DNA of 64,000 nt from Desulfobacula sp. (GTDB lineage Bacteria > Desulfobacterota > Desulfobacteria > Desulfobacterales > Desulfobacteraceae): contig NZ_JAQYWD010000029.1 in NCBI RefSeq assembly GCF_030145145.1, positions 1 to 64,000 of the forward strand. Direction: 5' to 3'. The notes beneath the pieces were generated by a model. It saw only the letters and a program-made list of their open reading frames with translations. It ran no database searches and was not told the DNA's origin. Position 1 is the first letter of the stretch; each line of letters opens with the position of its first letter. The position numbers and the translations under genes are program-made. Below, one piece after another: positions 8,701-18,026 of this stretch.

Positions 8701-11700
8701 GGTATATCAGCCAGGGTGGCAAAAACCGGATTTATTATCATCCATTCCTCCGGGAAAAGCATACAAAAGGATGGGTTTGATCTTACGGCATACCTGGCAG
8801 CATTTCCCATGTTGCTTAAAAATTTTCACTCTTTTTTGTCCCGCCCGGCAGCTGCTGCAGATCACAGGCTCCAGTCCCATTGTGTCTCTTGTGACTGGTT
8901 TTCATCCTGTTATCACACTGCCCTTGAATCCGAAGATATCCAATTTTTGCCCGGATTAACGCCTGGAGAATTGTTGAAATTGCGGCAAATGGGATGTGTC
9001 ACCATGGCCCAAATTCATGCCGCATTTGAAACGATATCTTCGGACAACAGGGAAGATCCCCAAGATGTGGAAACCGGCTTTAGTTTAGAACAGAAACGCC
9101 GGATTTCAGGACAATGTGCCGCTTTTTTTAAAAATCAGATTTTTCTGATAAAAAAAAAGACCCGGCTTTTCCCCCGTAATATGTCCCGGGCCTTTTTTAT
9201 CCATGTGAAAAATAACCCTTTGACTGGACAGCCCTGGGCCCTGGGATGGCAGGTGACGGCGTCAACCGGTAAACCGCTTGAATCCCATGTCTGGATAATG
9301 GAAACCGATCAAGAGCGAAAAGATGCATGGCAGGCATTTTCGGCCCGGATCTCAACGGCATGGGAACAAAGCATATGCAATGGAAAAGGCCCCCACCTGT
9401 TTCATTTCGGTTCCCGGTCCCGGCAGGATCTTCTGCAATGGGGGGAGGCGGAAGAAGGAATGTTTCCAGGGTTTTTTTGGCAGGCCCAGCCCAGCCCCTG
9501 GACCGATCTGCGACGCATGTTTATGACGCATTTTCATATGCCTGCTCCCGGCATGGTGTCTTTGTTTACCCTGGGCCATGTGTTTGGGTGTACCCTGGAC
9601 ATTGATCCCCCCCAAACCCTGTTCCACCATCATGGGGCAGACAGGTTAAATTTATCCAACCTTAAATCATGGGTCTTTGCCAGTCTCTCCATCATGGTGG
9701 AGTTATATGCAAAGGCCAGTCCTTATCTGACGAGTCAATGGGTGCAGGAATGGGACCCCTGCCTGCAAGCAATAAACCCTGATACGCACGTCAGGGCTTT
9801 GTCCTGTCTGAACTTCATCAAAGAGGAACACCGATTACAGGAAGAGGATATCTTAACCCTCCAGGAGCTGCCGCTTGAAGAAAGGATGCTGAGATTTAGG
9901 GCCATGGGGTACTTAAGGGTGGATCATACCCGTCTGGATCATGAAGGGCGATTCCTTTATCTTCTTAAAATTTCCCGAAAAACCGGTTCATCAAAATTTC
10001 GAAAAGGAGACTTTCTCAGGCTGGCACCCCATGGTATGTCAGATATTCAAACTGGTTTTCCGGTTATCCTGGTTGAATATGATATGGGGGCAGGGGATAT
10101 CGCCATTCTTTCCAGATCCGGTAAAATGCAGTTGAGTAAACATCTTTTATACTCCCTGGAAGAGGATACCAGCGATTGGAACCAGGCAAAGCTGACCCAT
10201 GCTGCCACCACCGTTTTTGCAGGAGACCCTCCCCATTTTTTGCAGCAGTTGCTGGCAGGGCAATCCCTTGAGCGGCAGGCTTGTGAGTCTCTATCCTGGC
10301 TGGAAAAATGGCTGGTTCGCCATAATACCGGGCTGAATGTTTCCCAGCAACGCGCTTTGGCCTTGCCGTTCCAATACCGGACAAGCATGATACAAGGTCC
10401 CCCCGGAACAGGGAAGACCCACCTGTTGGGCTGGATTTTAATCGCTTTGATCCTCCAGGCGTATGAAGCCAAAAGGCCCCTTCGCATTGGTGTAAGTGCC
10501 TTGACCCATCAAGCCATTGATACGGTATTAAAAAAGGTGACCAGGCTTGTGAACCAGTTTTTCCCGGGCAATTTTCCAGGCCATTGCATCAAATGGGGGC
10601 AGACACCAGCGTCTGTAAAAACAGATGACCATGGAAAGGAAGATGAAAAAAACCGCAACCCTATGACGGTAACGGTCTCAGATGATGCAACCGATGTCCG
10701 GGATCGACCCTGGTTGATCCTGGGAGCCACAGGGTATGGATTTTACTCTCTTTTTAACAGCAAAGACAAAGGATTTCCCCAGGCCTTTGACTGGATTATT
10801 TTTGATGAGGCCTCCCAGGTGCTTGTACCCCAGGCCCTGCTGAGCCTGATTTACGGCCGGGGGAATTTTTTGTTCCTGGGAGATGTCCATCAACTGCCGC
10901 CCATTGTACGGGGCAATTATGGAGAATATCCCAGACAACCGGTTGGTCCGTTTTTGAACCGATCCATTCTGGCCAATTTCCAGGACATATATCCTGAGTC
11001 ACACCAGGAGACCCTTGATATTACCTATCGCATGAACAGAGAAATTTGCGCATTCCCCGGCAGAACCTGGTATAATCGCCTGCTGCACCCGGCCCCTGTC
11101 ACTGCCCATGCCAGGCTTGTCCTGAACAGGCCCCTGGAACAGGTCGCTGAGAACCCCGGATTACTTCGGGTATATGACAAGATTCTTGATCCGTCAAAGC
11201 CGGTTGTACTGGTATTGACGGATCACCAGGGATGTTCTCAAAAATCGGATATGGAAGCTGATTTGATGGCCGCCCTGGCCCACAGGTTAATAACGTTTTA
11301 TGGGATGTCACCGGATAAAATAGCGTTGATCTCACCCCACAGGGCCCAGAACAATGCCATTATCAAAAGGCTGGGAAAACTGTCGGGAGATCAGCCGCTT
11401 CCCTGCGTGGATACGGTTGAACGGGTCCAGGGCGCAGAACGGGAGGTGATTATTTTCGGCATCACCTCTTCTGATCCGGATCATTTGCTCAGTGACTTTT
11501 TAAACAGCCCCAACCGCCTGAATGTTGCCATGACCCGGGCAAGAACCAAATTAGTTATCATGGGAAGCCCGGCATTTTTTTCTGTTATCCCGGACTCGGA
11601 AGCCATGCTGGAGAAAAATAGCTGTTTTAAGCAATTGTTGCATCATTGCCAAAAACGAAATGCTGTTTTCACCTATGGTTTGCCTGCCAGAGATCATATT

Positions 11701-11760
11701 GTGCCTGCTGGATCAACCAACTTTCAGCACTTCCGCCAAATGCCTTCGATAATTTTATAG
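5785..11760 (+). CDS. Giant Lhr-like helicase / Fe-S RecB-type nuclease / Dna2-like helicase fusion
   Basis: This 1991-aa protein carries, in order: an SF2 helicase (TGSGK 46-50, DEVH 149-152, [26 protein letters not shown] at about 330) like Lhr/BrxHI; a Cas4/RecB-like PD-(D/E)XK nuclease with D922, E940, D943-x-K945 and a four-cysteine Fe-S pattern (C781 or C786, then C1033, C1036, C1042); an RNase H-like region (about 1133-1280) of the TM0106/YprB type whose expected DxE acids are not visible; and an SF1 Dna2/Upf1-type helicase (GPPGTGKT 1538-1545, DEAS at 1674, [16 protein letters not shown] at about 1915). The ATG at 5785 fits the family N-terminus better than the ATG at 5737, which overlaps the previous gene. 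The last dozen codons come from a repeat element. Likely role: ATP-driven unwinding and cutting of DNA, probably in defence or repair. Confidence 0.9.
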   Translation: MSDSLLLQLPNTFRAFYGGFAGLHNAQRSAVAPILQGHDVILQAATGSGKSEAVLAPCLERVIRSGRETAVLYIIPTRALAMDLKRRFDAIITERLGLNLAVRTGDTKRSGGKRPDIMFTTPESLDVMLGSANADLKAFLFRVKIVIIDEVHSLIHHYRGRHLVYLFNRLERKKGQPLQKIAMSATIARVASVIDFFGFQENAQPVITSVKRKIRARLLHMKQEESEIPALLNDLYDTWQYRKILIFVNSRVACDRVFGIVNRNGRFQGVSELHYSNLKPLERKRAEKRFRKRSHSLCIATSTLELGIDVGDVDAVLLYQPPGTVAAFLQRIGRANRREQEINFWGLCCGERSGDQVIRFLALLDLAGRGIMESPATRTLPSVLSQQVISCLYEKKRISLASVQSLFPDRHDLLPAVFDSLENKHWLTPSKLRGLFGGGWQYRNHLFEYKIWGNFPEAEEAYILEVSDKAIADIPQSIVAQMTVGDKVFLAGRLLRILKIDTGEQKKVLARPCAGRDEKQLAWIGLGPPVSFEVAEAMGHILKTGEIEDTTCLFSRTRKLFQDAMKQGEKRVVLENGIEVVPGKRALFYYRTFMGSMGNLMLEWSIRENLFDEEMAVASDEMGVECSHWINFQALPLPVDREGFQDWVKRHVKVLRSLVPLNLFCKTLPRNLLIQELTDFLFDHRVARTFAHYLDTSSTIVAGERANLVLETAVQETKYPCAIDIMAGESLLEREQNRMGGPETLQHFLHTDEYLGPCLNSNRVVTLTATMVSDYFFHAQCQRRFCLTFLGLEPPVSNPTTPNNDILNEDISSGDLPSHDRFRPLSRERGIRHEQQIFKRLKEQGATLIPMETTGSHDLRFNAFLEQVNALIEKPPSLDKDRTAPVFLSHCLLKTNDLYPARLDSDKLKSDRVTMKGIGVPDLLILSVKQAKGEKRVIIEVGDIKSSPSPRYHHKWQVAFSAWLLKKIITSHGISARVAKTGFIIIHSSGKSIQKDGFDLTAYLAAFPMLLKNFHSFLSRPAAAADHRLQSHCVSCDWFSSCYHTALESEDIQFLPGLTPGELLKLRQMGCVTMAQIHAAFETISSDNREDPQDVETGFSLEQKRRISGQCAAFFKNQIFLIKKKTRLFPRNMSRAFFIHVKNNPLTGQPWALGWQVTASTGKPLESHVWIMETDQERKDAWQAFSARISTAWEQSICNGKGPHLFHFGSRSRQDLLQWGEAEEGMFPGFFWQAQPSPWTDLRRMFMTHFHMPAPGMVSLFTLGHVFGCTLDIDPPQTLFHHHGADRLNLSNLKSWVFASLSIMVELYAKASPYLTSQWVQEWDPCLQAINPDTHVRALSCLNFIKEEHRLQEEDILTLQELPLEERMLRFRAMGYLRVDHTRLDHEGRFLYLLKISRKTGSSKFRKGDFLRLAPHGMSDIQTGFPVILVEYDMGAGDIAILSRSGKMQLSKHLLYSLEEDTSDWNQAKLTHAATTVFAGDPPHFLQQLLAGQSLERQACESLSWLEKWLVRHNTGLNVSQQRALALPFQYRTSMIQGPPGTGKTHLLGWILIALILQAYEAKRPLRIGVSALTHQAIDTVLKKVTRLVNQFFPGNFPGHCIKWGQTPASVKTDDHGKEDEKNRNPMTVTVSDDATDVRDRPWLILGATGYGFYSLFNSKDKGFPQAFDWIIFDEASQVLVPQALLSLIYGRGNFLFLGDVHQLPPIVRGNYGEYPRQPVGPFLNRSILANFQDIYPESHQETLDITYRMNREICAFPGRTWYNRLLHPAPVTAHARLVLNRPLEQVAENPGLLRVYDKILDPSKPVVLVLTDHQGCSQKSDMEADLMAALAHRLITFYGMSPDKIALISPHRAQNNAIIKRLGKLSGDQPLPCVDTVERVQGAEREVIIFGITSSDPDHLLSDFLNSPNRLNVAMTRARTKLVIMGSPAFFSVIPDSEAMLEKNSCFKQLLHHCQKRNAVFTYGLPARDHIVPAGSTNFQHFRQMPSIIL

Positions 11761-11806
11761 CCATTTCCGGAGATATTCCGAAACGGCCATTTAGCAATGC
11801 TGAAAG
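11721..11806. repeat. 86-bp inverted-repeat element supplying the helicase stop codon
   Basis: Ends CTTTCAGCA (11721-11729) and TGCTGAAAG (11798-11806) are perfect 9-bp terminal inverted repeats. Similarity continues inward as AAATGcC against GGCCATTT. The element begins inside the reading frame of the giant helicase and supplies its last ~12 residues and TAG stop, so an insertion has probably replaced the original C-terminus. Confidence 0.55.
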
Positions 11807-11888
11807 AGTTTTGCGAGAGACATCAAGCCCTTCGGGGGCTCTGCTGTCGCATTTTCATATAAATCAGTTTAATGATTTTTCATTGGTC

Positions 11889-11921
11889 TGTCACCTGATC
11901 AAATAGCGTTGATCTCACCCC
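11889..11921 (+). pseudogene. 33-bp relic copy of a helicase segment
   Basis: This stretch matches 11306-11338 inside the giant helicase gene at 31 of 33 positions. In frame it would read SPDQIALISP where the intact gene has [10 protein letters not shown], a conserved SF1 helicase segment. The flanks do not continue the match. It looks like a remnant of a second helicase copy or a short ectopic duplication in the gap before the VanZ gene. Confidence 0.55.
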
Positions 11922-12005
11922 CACTGGGGCTGGGACGTCTATATCTGTAAATGAATTTCAAACAAGGTATTGGTTCTCACAGTTATTTTATGATAATAGG
12001 GTGGT

Positions 12006-12404
12006 ATGAAAGTTAAAAATTCCATCCAAAAATGGTCTCCCCTGGTGTTAATGATTCTCATCTTTGTTGAATCTTCCATTCCCATGGACGGTGGCCCAGA
12101 TAATATTGCTTTTTTAACAACCCTTGACCCTGGTATTCAAAATTTGCTGCATATCCCCTTATATGGGACTTTGGCAGTCTTATGGTTGAGATTTTTTTGT
12201 GGTTCAGGAACGCTTACACGGCAAATGGTCGTCTACAGCCTTGTGATTACCATTTGCTACGGCTGTCTTGATGAGGTCCATCAATCGTTTGTCAGAGGCC
12301 GTTATGGCGGGCTTTTGGATGTTTATCTCAATATTTTTGGTGCAGTGGCAGGAACGATTTTTTTTGGGTATTTAAAAAAAAGAAAAGCGTTGAAAAATAT
12401 TTAA
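12006..12404 (+). CDS. VanZ-like family membrane protein
   Basis: A 132-aa protein with three or four hydrophobic segments and the VanZ-family signature CLDEVHQSFVRGRYGGLLDVYLN (about 80-103), preceded by HIPLYGTLAVLW. VanZ itself confers low-level teicoplanin resistance; short homologs like this one are widespread in bacteria and their function is unknown. It stands alone on the plus strand between two helicase genes. The first hydrophobic helix is short and lacks a typical cleavage site, so it is probably an integral inner-membrane protein. Confidence 0.85.
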   Translation: MKVKNSIQKWSPLVLMILIFVESSIPMDGGPDNIAFLTTLDPGIQNLLHIPLYGTLAVLWLRFFCGSGTLTRQMVVYSLVITICYGCLDEVHQSFVRGRYGGLLDVYLNIFGAVAGTIFFGYLKKRKALKNI

Positions 12405-12501
12405 AGCAACCTTTGGTGTCCAGCTTTAATGGACCCCAAGCAAAATTTTACGGGTTATGGCCAAAAGCATGGCGCCTGATAAAAGATTCAGCCTCCAATT
12501 T

Positions 12502-12515
12502 CACAAGCCTGACCC
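12502..12515. repeat. REP half-element (CAAGCCTGACCC)
   Basis: CACAAGCCTGACCC equals one arm of the GGGGTCAGGCTTG repeats at 4336 and 41930. The partner arm was not found nearby. It lies in the short gap before the MrfA-like helicase gene. Confidence 0.5.
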
Positions 12516-12569
12516 GGTTTAGTTATCGCCATAATGAGAATTGCTGTAATTTTTAGGGAAACGTATGTT

Positions 12570-15536
12570 GTGAGTCTGAATGAGTATATTCAATCCCTTA
12601 AAAACTATAAGGGGTTTGCCGGGGATATTGTCTGTCACAGAATCATCCCGGCCAGAGAGGCACGCTATGCCTCCCAAGGGTCACACTTTCACAACAACCT
12701 GTCCCCCTTACTGAAATCCCTGGGTATCAAAAGGCTTTACCGGCATCAGAAAGCGGCCATGGAAATGATCTGCAGCGGTATTCACACGGTCATTGCCACC
12801 CCCACAGCCAGTGGCAAAACCCTGGTGTATAACCTGCCGGTCATTGATACGTTCCTTGAAGATCCAACGTCCCATGCCCTTTATCTTTTTCCATTAAAAG
12901 CCCTGGCCCGGGATCAGTTGAATACGGTACAGCAGCTGTTACGTGTGGCAGGAACAACAACACGCCATCCCCTTCAGTTAACCGCTGACGTATATGACGG
13001 GGATATTTCTGCCTACCGGAAATCCAAGATACGACACGCACCCCCCCATATTTTATTGTCAAATCCGGAAATGCTTCACCTGGCCCTCCTGGCCCACCAT
13101 CATTTGTGGGAAGATTTTTTTAAAGGCTTAAAATATATCGTCATTGATGAAGTCCATACCTATCGGGGCGTCATGGGCTCCAACATGGCATGGGTGTTCC
13201 GACGGCTGCAACGGATCTGTCACCTTTACGGGTCAAAGCCGGTGTTTGTCTTTTGTTCCGCCACCATTGCCAATCCCGCATCCCTGGCCCATCGATTAAC
13301 CGGTCTGGATGTGCAGGTCGTGGATGAATCCGGTTCCCCGGCCGGGAAAAAAGAGGTGATCCTGATGCGAGGGCTTGAAGGGGCTGCCCGGACGGCCATT
13401 GCCCTGATTCATTCTGCGGTTCACCGGAAGTTGAGAACCATTTGTTATACCCAATCCCGGAAAATTACAGAACTGATTGCCATCTGGGCCTCCCAGCAGG
13501 CAGTGGCGTATTCAGATAAAATCAGTGCGTACCGGGCCGGATTTTTACCCGAGGAAAGACGATCCATTGAAAGAAAACTGGCCACGGGAGAGCTGCTGGC
13601 GGTGGTATCCACCAGTGCCCTGGAATTGGGGATCGATATTGGGGATCTGGATATCTGTGTGTTGGTGGGATATCCCGGGACCATCATGTCGACCTGGCAG
13701 AGAGCCGGCCGGGTAGGCCGGGACGGCAAGGATTCAGCCCTGATTCTCATCGCCCATGAAGATGCGCTGGATCAATATTTTATCAATCATCCCGATGTGT
13801 TCTTCAGTATGCCACCGGAAAAAGCCATCATCAACCCCCATAATCCGGTGATCCTGAAACAGCACCTGGAATGTGCTGCAGCCGAGCTGCGCCTGGACCG
13901 GTTTGAGTCCTTTCTTGATGATACTGCCGTTCAACATGCCCTGTCAGACCTGGAATATTCCGGAAAGCTGTTGAGAAGCCGTCAGGGCGACCAATGGTAT
14001 GCTGCCCGGAAATCCCCCCACAGGGCGGTCAACCTGAGGGGCACCGGGAAAAGCCTTCCCATTTTTCTGGACAAGACAAAACAGCGCCTGGGAGAGATAG
14101 ATACCCACAGGTCCTATTTTGAAACCCATGAAGGCGCGGTGTACCTGCACAGGGGAGAAACTTATGTTATCACCCGGTTTGACCATGAAAACGGCCATAT
14201 TGAAGCCACGCGAAAAGAGGTTCATTATTTTACAAAGGCACGGTCTTCAAAGGCGACGGCCATCATTAAACCGCTTGACGCCTGCCGGGTAAACGGCACC
14301 CGTGTCGGTTTTGGTACGTTGAGAATTACCGAGCAGGTAACCGGCTATGACCGGCGGCTTGTGGCCAATCAGAAATCCATTGGTATCGTGCCACTGGATT
14401 TGCCGGAACTTAAATTTGAGACCCAGGGCCTGTGGATTGAAATTCCCGAAGATGTACAAGATACCATCGAGTCCCACCGGATGCATTTCATGGGGGGGAT
14501 CCATGCACTGGAGCATGCGGCCATTGGCATTCTGCCGCTCATGGTGATGACCGACAGGAATGATCTTGGGGGCATCTCCATCCCCTTTCATCCCCAGATC
14601 GGGAAAGCCGCCGTATTTATCTATGACGGCGTTCCCGGTGGCCTGGGATTGTCCCAACAGGCGTTTTATCAGTCCCAAACCCTCCTTGAAAGAACCCTGG
14701 AGGTCATCCGGTCATGCCGGTGTGAAACGGGCTGTCCTGCCTGCGTGCATTCGCCTAAATGTGGATCCGGAAACCGGCCCATTGATAAATCGTCGGCCTT
14801 AAAGATCCTTGAACTGATCCTTGCCCGGGATAGAAAAGAGATCCGCCAGGGGATGGCGGACCGTTTTTCCGGATACGGTAAACCAGACAATGCCCGGCCT
14901 TATGTTAATCCTGATATCAATCCTGATGTCGATGAGGATGATCATCCCCCATCCATGTCTCACCCCTATGCGAATGCTGCTTCACCCCTGTCCTGTAACC
15001 AAGACCTGCGCTACGGGGTCCTTGATATTGAAACCCGGCGATCGGCCCAGGAAGTGGGTGGATGGAACAGGGCGGAAAAAATGGGGGTCAGTTGTGCCAT
15101 CCTTTATGATTCGAAAATTGACGGGTATAAAGAATACCTGCAGGATGATATTGAATTGCTGTGTGCGGATCTTCAAACATTAGACCTGGTCATCGGCTTT
15201 AACATCGTCCAATTTGATTATAAAGTGCTGTCCGGTCTGTCAAACTTTGATTTTTTTTCATTGCCCACACTGGACATCCTGCTAGCGGTTCATGAAAGGT
15301 TAGGGTATCGGCTTTCCCTTGACCATCTGGCAGAGCAGACCCTTGGGTCCCGTAAAACAGCCGATGGCCTGATGGCGCTTAAATGGTGGCAGCAGGGCAA
15401 AATTGATAAGATCATCGCCTATTGCAAGCAGGATGTAGCGGTTACCAGAGATTTATACCGGTATGGAAAAGATCATCAATTTATCGTGTTTAGAAACAAG
15501 GCGGGTCATCAAGTCAGAATCCCGGTCAAGTGGTGA
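12570..15536 (+). CDS. MrfA/Hrq1-like DEAD-box helicase fused to a DnaQ-like exonuclease
   Basis: From the GTG at 12570, which has AGGGAA at a good distance, the protein is 988 aa; an ATG at 12534 adds 12 residues without a ribosome site. The SF2 core shows ATPTASGKT, DEVHTYRG, CSATIAN, ALELGIDIGDLD and QRAGRVGR. It is followed by the C-terminal four-cysteine zinc cluster CETGCPACVHSPKC of MrfA/DUF1998 helicases. The last ~180 residues form an RNase H-fold 3'-5' exonuclease with LDIET (Exo I), NIVQFDYK (Exo II) and YCKQDVAVT (Exo III), all catalytic acids kept. MrfA proteins act in excision-type DNA repair; the fusion suggests unwinding coupled to strand trimming. It lies close to the other giant helicase but no operon link is visible. 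Confidence 0.88.
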   Translation: MSLNEYIQSLKNYKGFAGDIVCHRIIPAREARYASQGSHFHNNLSPLLKSLGIKRLYRHQKAAMEMICSGIHTVIATPTASGKTLVYNLPVIDTFLEDPTSHALYLFPLKALARDQLNTVQQLLRVAGTTTRHPLQLTADVYDGDISAYRKSKIRHAPPHILLSNPEMLHLALLAHHHLWEDFFKGLKYIVIDEVHTYRGVMGSNMAWVFRRLQRICHLYGSKPVFVFCSATIANPASLAHRLTGLDVQVVDESGSPAGKKEVILMRGLEGAARTAIALIHSAVHRKLRTICYTQSRKITELIAIWASQQAVAYSDKISAYRAGFLPEERRSIERKLATGELLAVVSTSALELGIDIGDLDICVLVGYPGTIMSTWQRAGRVGRDGKDSALILIAHEDALDQYFINHPDVFFSMPPEKAIINPHNPVILKQHLECAAAELRLDRFESFLDDTAVQHALSDLEYSGKLLRSRQGDQWYAARKSPHRAVNLRGTGKSLPIFLDKTKQRLGEIDTHRSYFETHEGAVYLHRGETYVITRFDHENGHIEATRKEVHYFTKARSSKATAIIKPLDACRVNGTRVGFGTLRITEQVTGYDRRLVANQKSIGIVPLDLPELKFETQGLWIEIPEDVQDTIESHRMHFMGGIHALEHAAIGILPLMVMTDRNDLGGISIPFHPQIGKAAVFIYDGVPGGLGLSQQAFYQSQTLLERTLEVIRSCRCETGCPACVHSPKCGSGNRPIDKSSALKILELILARDRKEIRQGMADRFSGYGKPDNARPYVNPDINPDVDEDDHPPSMSHPYANAASPLSCNQDLRYGVLDIETRRSAQEVGGWNRAEKMGVSCAILYDSKIDGYKEYLQDDIELLCADLQTLDLVIGFNIVQFDYKVLSGLSNFDFFSLPTLDILLAVHERLGYRLSLDHLAEQTLGSRKTADGLMALKWWQQGKIDKIIAYCKQDVAVTRDLYRYGKDHQFIVFRNKAGHQVRIPVKW

Positions 15537-15541
15537 GACCG

Positions 15542-16294
15542 TTAATGCATGACCTGTGCCACAATTTTTTCCAGGACGTCGCCTGCCTTTCCCCTGATCA
15601 GCACATCACATACCGTATCATAGGGGGTTTTGGAGAGGTTAATGATGACCAGAAAGGCACCGGCGGTTTTGGCATATTCAGGCATCATCGCGGCGGGCTG
15701 TACCAGAAGGGTGGAGCCCACGACCATGAAAACATCACTCTTTGATGCCAGCAGGGATGCTCTCTGGGTTTCTTCCACCGGCATGGCCTGGCCAAACGAA
15801 ATGGTGTCCGGTTTAAAGTATCCGGAGCAGGAACATTCCGGGGCCCTGTGTCCTGCATCTATCATTTCCTGTGCCGCCTGCCAGGATATCAATCGGTTGC
15901 ACCGCATACACCTGACCCGCCGGGTATTGCCGTGAAGTTCGATGATTTTTTCCCCGGGGATTCCCGAGGCCTCATGCAATCCATCAATATTCTGGGTGAT
16001 AAGGGCCTCCAGCAGCCCAAGGTCATGTAACGCTGCGATGCTCATATGACCGACATTGGGCGTGGCTTTGGACAGGCTTTTTTCCATTTCCAGCCGCTGA
16101 TCCCAATACCTGATCCGTGCGTCTTTTGAAGACATGAATTCATCAAAGTAAACCGGTTTGAATTTGTCCCATATGCCGCCCTGACTCCGGTAATCAGGGA
16201 TGCCGCTTTCCGTGGAAATACCGGCGCCGGTAAAGACAACCAGCCGTTTTGATGTTTTGATTTTTCGGGCCACTAGAGCGATGGTTTCATCCAT
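15542..16294 (-). CDS. NAD-dependent protein deacylase, Sir2 family
   Basis: A 250-aa sirtuin. It shows FTGAGISTESGIPDYR (GAGIS at 23-27), the QNID motif at 101-104, the catalytic H121 in HGN, and a zinc site C129-x2-C132 with C154-x-C156. The family removes acetyl and other acyl groups from lysine using NAD. The gene starts inside the last codons of murJ, with a 22-bp overlap, so the two are translationally coupled. One plausible substrate class is the acyl-CoA synthetases encoded in this window, which are classic lysine-acetylation targets, but this is inference. It converges with the helicase gene ending 5 bp away. Confidence 0.93.
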   Translation of the reverse strand: MDETIALVARKIKTSKRLVVFTGAGISTESGIPDYRSQGGIWDKFKPVYFDEFMSSKDARIRYWDQRLEMEKSLSKATPNVGHMSIAALHDLGLLEALITQNIDGLHEASGIPGEKIIELHGNTRRVRCMRCNRLISWQAAQEMIDAGHRAPECSCSGYFKPDTISFGQAMPVEETQRASLLASKSDVFMVVGSTLLVQPAAMMPEYAKTAGAFLVIINLSKTPYDTVCDVLIRGKAGDVLEKIVAQVMH

Positions 16295-17859
16295 GGGAAA
16301 AGCCTTTCGTAAATGGTTTTATACAGATAAAGAATTTCTTGAATTTTCAAAAGAATCCCGGCGAAGAAAAATAACGATAAAAATTCAATCCCGATCAGGC
16401 CAACAATGGCCCCGGATCCCAAAAATGTTGAGGGATCTATCAGGTGTCTCAGGGCCATGGCGGTAATAAAAAGGATGCTCCCAATAACCAGGCTGATGAG
16501 GATCATTTTAAGAAAAAAGAGATACACCTCTTTTTTTTCGGTATTTAAACTTTTTTTATTCCAGCATTCAAACAGGATAAATGCCTGAAGGGTAACGGAC
16601 AACGACAAGCCTAAAGCCACCCCTCTGGGGCCCATTGTCCGCATGAACAGGTAAATAAAGGGCAGGGTGAGCACAACGCAAAGGCTTGTAAATACGGCGG
16701 GAAAGAGGGTGTTTTGAAGGGCATAGTATCCTCTTGAGACGATATTCTGGGCTGAAAAGGCAAAGGCACCGACCATGAAAAATGGTAAAATCCCTGCTGT
16801 CACCCGGGTCGCCTCTGCATCAAATTGACCTCTTTGGAAAAGGATCTGTATGATTTCATGACTTAAAACAATAAACAGAACAGAAAAGGGAATCACAAGA
16901 AAAATAAATTTCAATGTTCGGTTGAGCACCCGGTTTAACTCAACCATATCGCCTTTCTGGGCAAGTTTAGCCATAAACGGATAGGAGGCCATCCCAATGG
17001 CCTGTCCGAAAAGTCCCACAAGAATAAACATCACCCGGAGGGCATAATTCATGGCAGCAATACTGCCCTGGGTTAAATAGGAACCAAAAAATTTCAAAAG
17101 AATTTCCGTTGAAAACGTCATGGTAAGCCCTATCATTAACGGAAGCGTGAGGCCAATATACCGGATTAAATCCGGATGGGTAAAATTGATAATCGGGAAA
17201 TATTGGACCCCCAGTTTTTTTGTGCCGATCAGCTGGACGGCAAAATTGCCCAGGAATGCGCCTGCCAGTACGCCCCAGGCAAAGCCTTCCATGCCCATGA
17301 AAGGGCCCAGGAGAAGTCCGCCCAGAATAATGCAGATATTGTATATCAACGGCGCAAGGGCTGGGATGAAAAATTTTTCATGGGCAAACTGGACTGCCAT
17401 GAGCAGGCCGCCTGCGAAAAAGAAAAACTGGGCCGGAATGATAATCCGGGTCATTTTTACGGCAAGGCCAAAGGTCTCGGGGTCCTGGATACCCGGTGCA
17501 AACAGGCGCACAAATTGGGGGGCCCATATCATGGTGACCAGAATAAAGCATAACAGGACAAGCCCGAACCCATTTAAAATAATTGAAAAAACCCGGTATC
17601 CCTCCTCTGTTCTTTTCAAGGAAAGATAGTGGGCAAATATGGGAATAAAGGTGATGGAAAGAAACCCGCTTGCCACGATGTGATTAAGGATTTCCGGAAG
17701 AATAAACGCAATCTGATAGGCATCAACCCCGGCTTTTATGCCGCCGAAACCGGCAATGGCCATTTCCCGGAAGACACCGATCACCCGACTGGCAAATACG
17801 GATGCCATCATGATAACAGATGCCCATCCGATTTTTTTTAGTAAGGTTTCATCAGCCAT
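16273..17859 (-). CDS. murJ: Lipid II flippase MurJ
   Basis: The 528-aa protein has about 14 hydrophobic segments and MurJ/MVF-family blocks: ASVFASRVIGVFREMAIAGFGG near the N-terminus, PEILNHIVASGFLSITFIPIF, and ISRGYYALQNTLFP late in the protein. MurJ moves lipid-linked peptidoglycan precursor across the inner membrane. The ATG at 17859 is the only sensible start. It is followed, with overlap, by the sir2 gene. The divergent promoter region toward 18027 separates it from a small membrane protein gene. Confidence 0.93.
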   Translation of the reverse strand: MADETLLKKIGWASVIMMASVFASRVIGVFREMAIAGFGGIKAGVDAYQIAFILPEILNHIVASGFLSITFIPIFAHYLSLKRTEEGYRVFSIILNGFGLVLLCFILVTMIWAPQFVRLFAPGIQDPETFGLAVKMTRIIIPAQFFFFAGGLLMAVQFAHEKFFIPALAPLIYNICIILGGLLLGPFMGMEGFAWGVLAGAFLGNFAVQLIGTKKLGVQYFPIINFTHPDLIRYIGLTLPLMIGLTMTFSTEILLKFFGSYLTQGSIAAMNYALRVMFILVGLFGQAIGMASYPFMAKLAQKGDMVELNRVLNRTLKFIFLVIPFSVLFIVLSHEIIQILFQRGQFDAEATRVTAGILPFFMVGAFAFSAQNIVSRGYYALQNTLFPAVFTSLCVVLTLPFIYLFMRTMGPRGVALGLSLSVTLQAFILFECWNKKSLNTEKKEVYLFFLKMILISLVIGSILFITAMALRHLIDPSTFLGSGAIVGLIGIEFLSLFFFAGILLKIQEILYLYKTIYERLFPWMKPSL

Positions 17860-17953
17860 GGCTATTTTTACATGGGATAAGGGTTTGGTTCATCATGTGA
17901 ACAGGGTTTATCATAACAGATGGGCAAATAAAAGTCCTGGGGGGGAAAATAGT

Positions 17954-17983
17954 TTGACTTGAACAAAGTTTGCAGAATATAGT
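17954..17983 (+). promoter_or_regulatory. Sigma-70-type promoter
   Basis: TTGACT (17954-17959), an 18-bp spacer and TATAGT (17978-17983) lie about 45 bp upstream of the ATG at 18027. It probably drives the small membrane protein gene and the M48 protease gene behind it. Confidence 0.5.
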
Positions 17984-18026
17984 GAGGCATGGTGATGGTA
18001 TACTTCAGGAATAAGGAAAAATAGAT

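Noticed and set aside
2096-11760. Calling the ATPase/helicase operon a BREX type 2 or 6 system
   Set aside because: BrxD-like ATPases and an Lhr-like helicase are shared, but pglX, pglZ, pglW/brxC and any methylase are absent, and the helicase has extra nuclease and SF1 parts.
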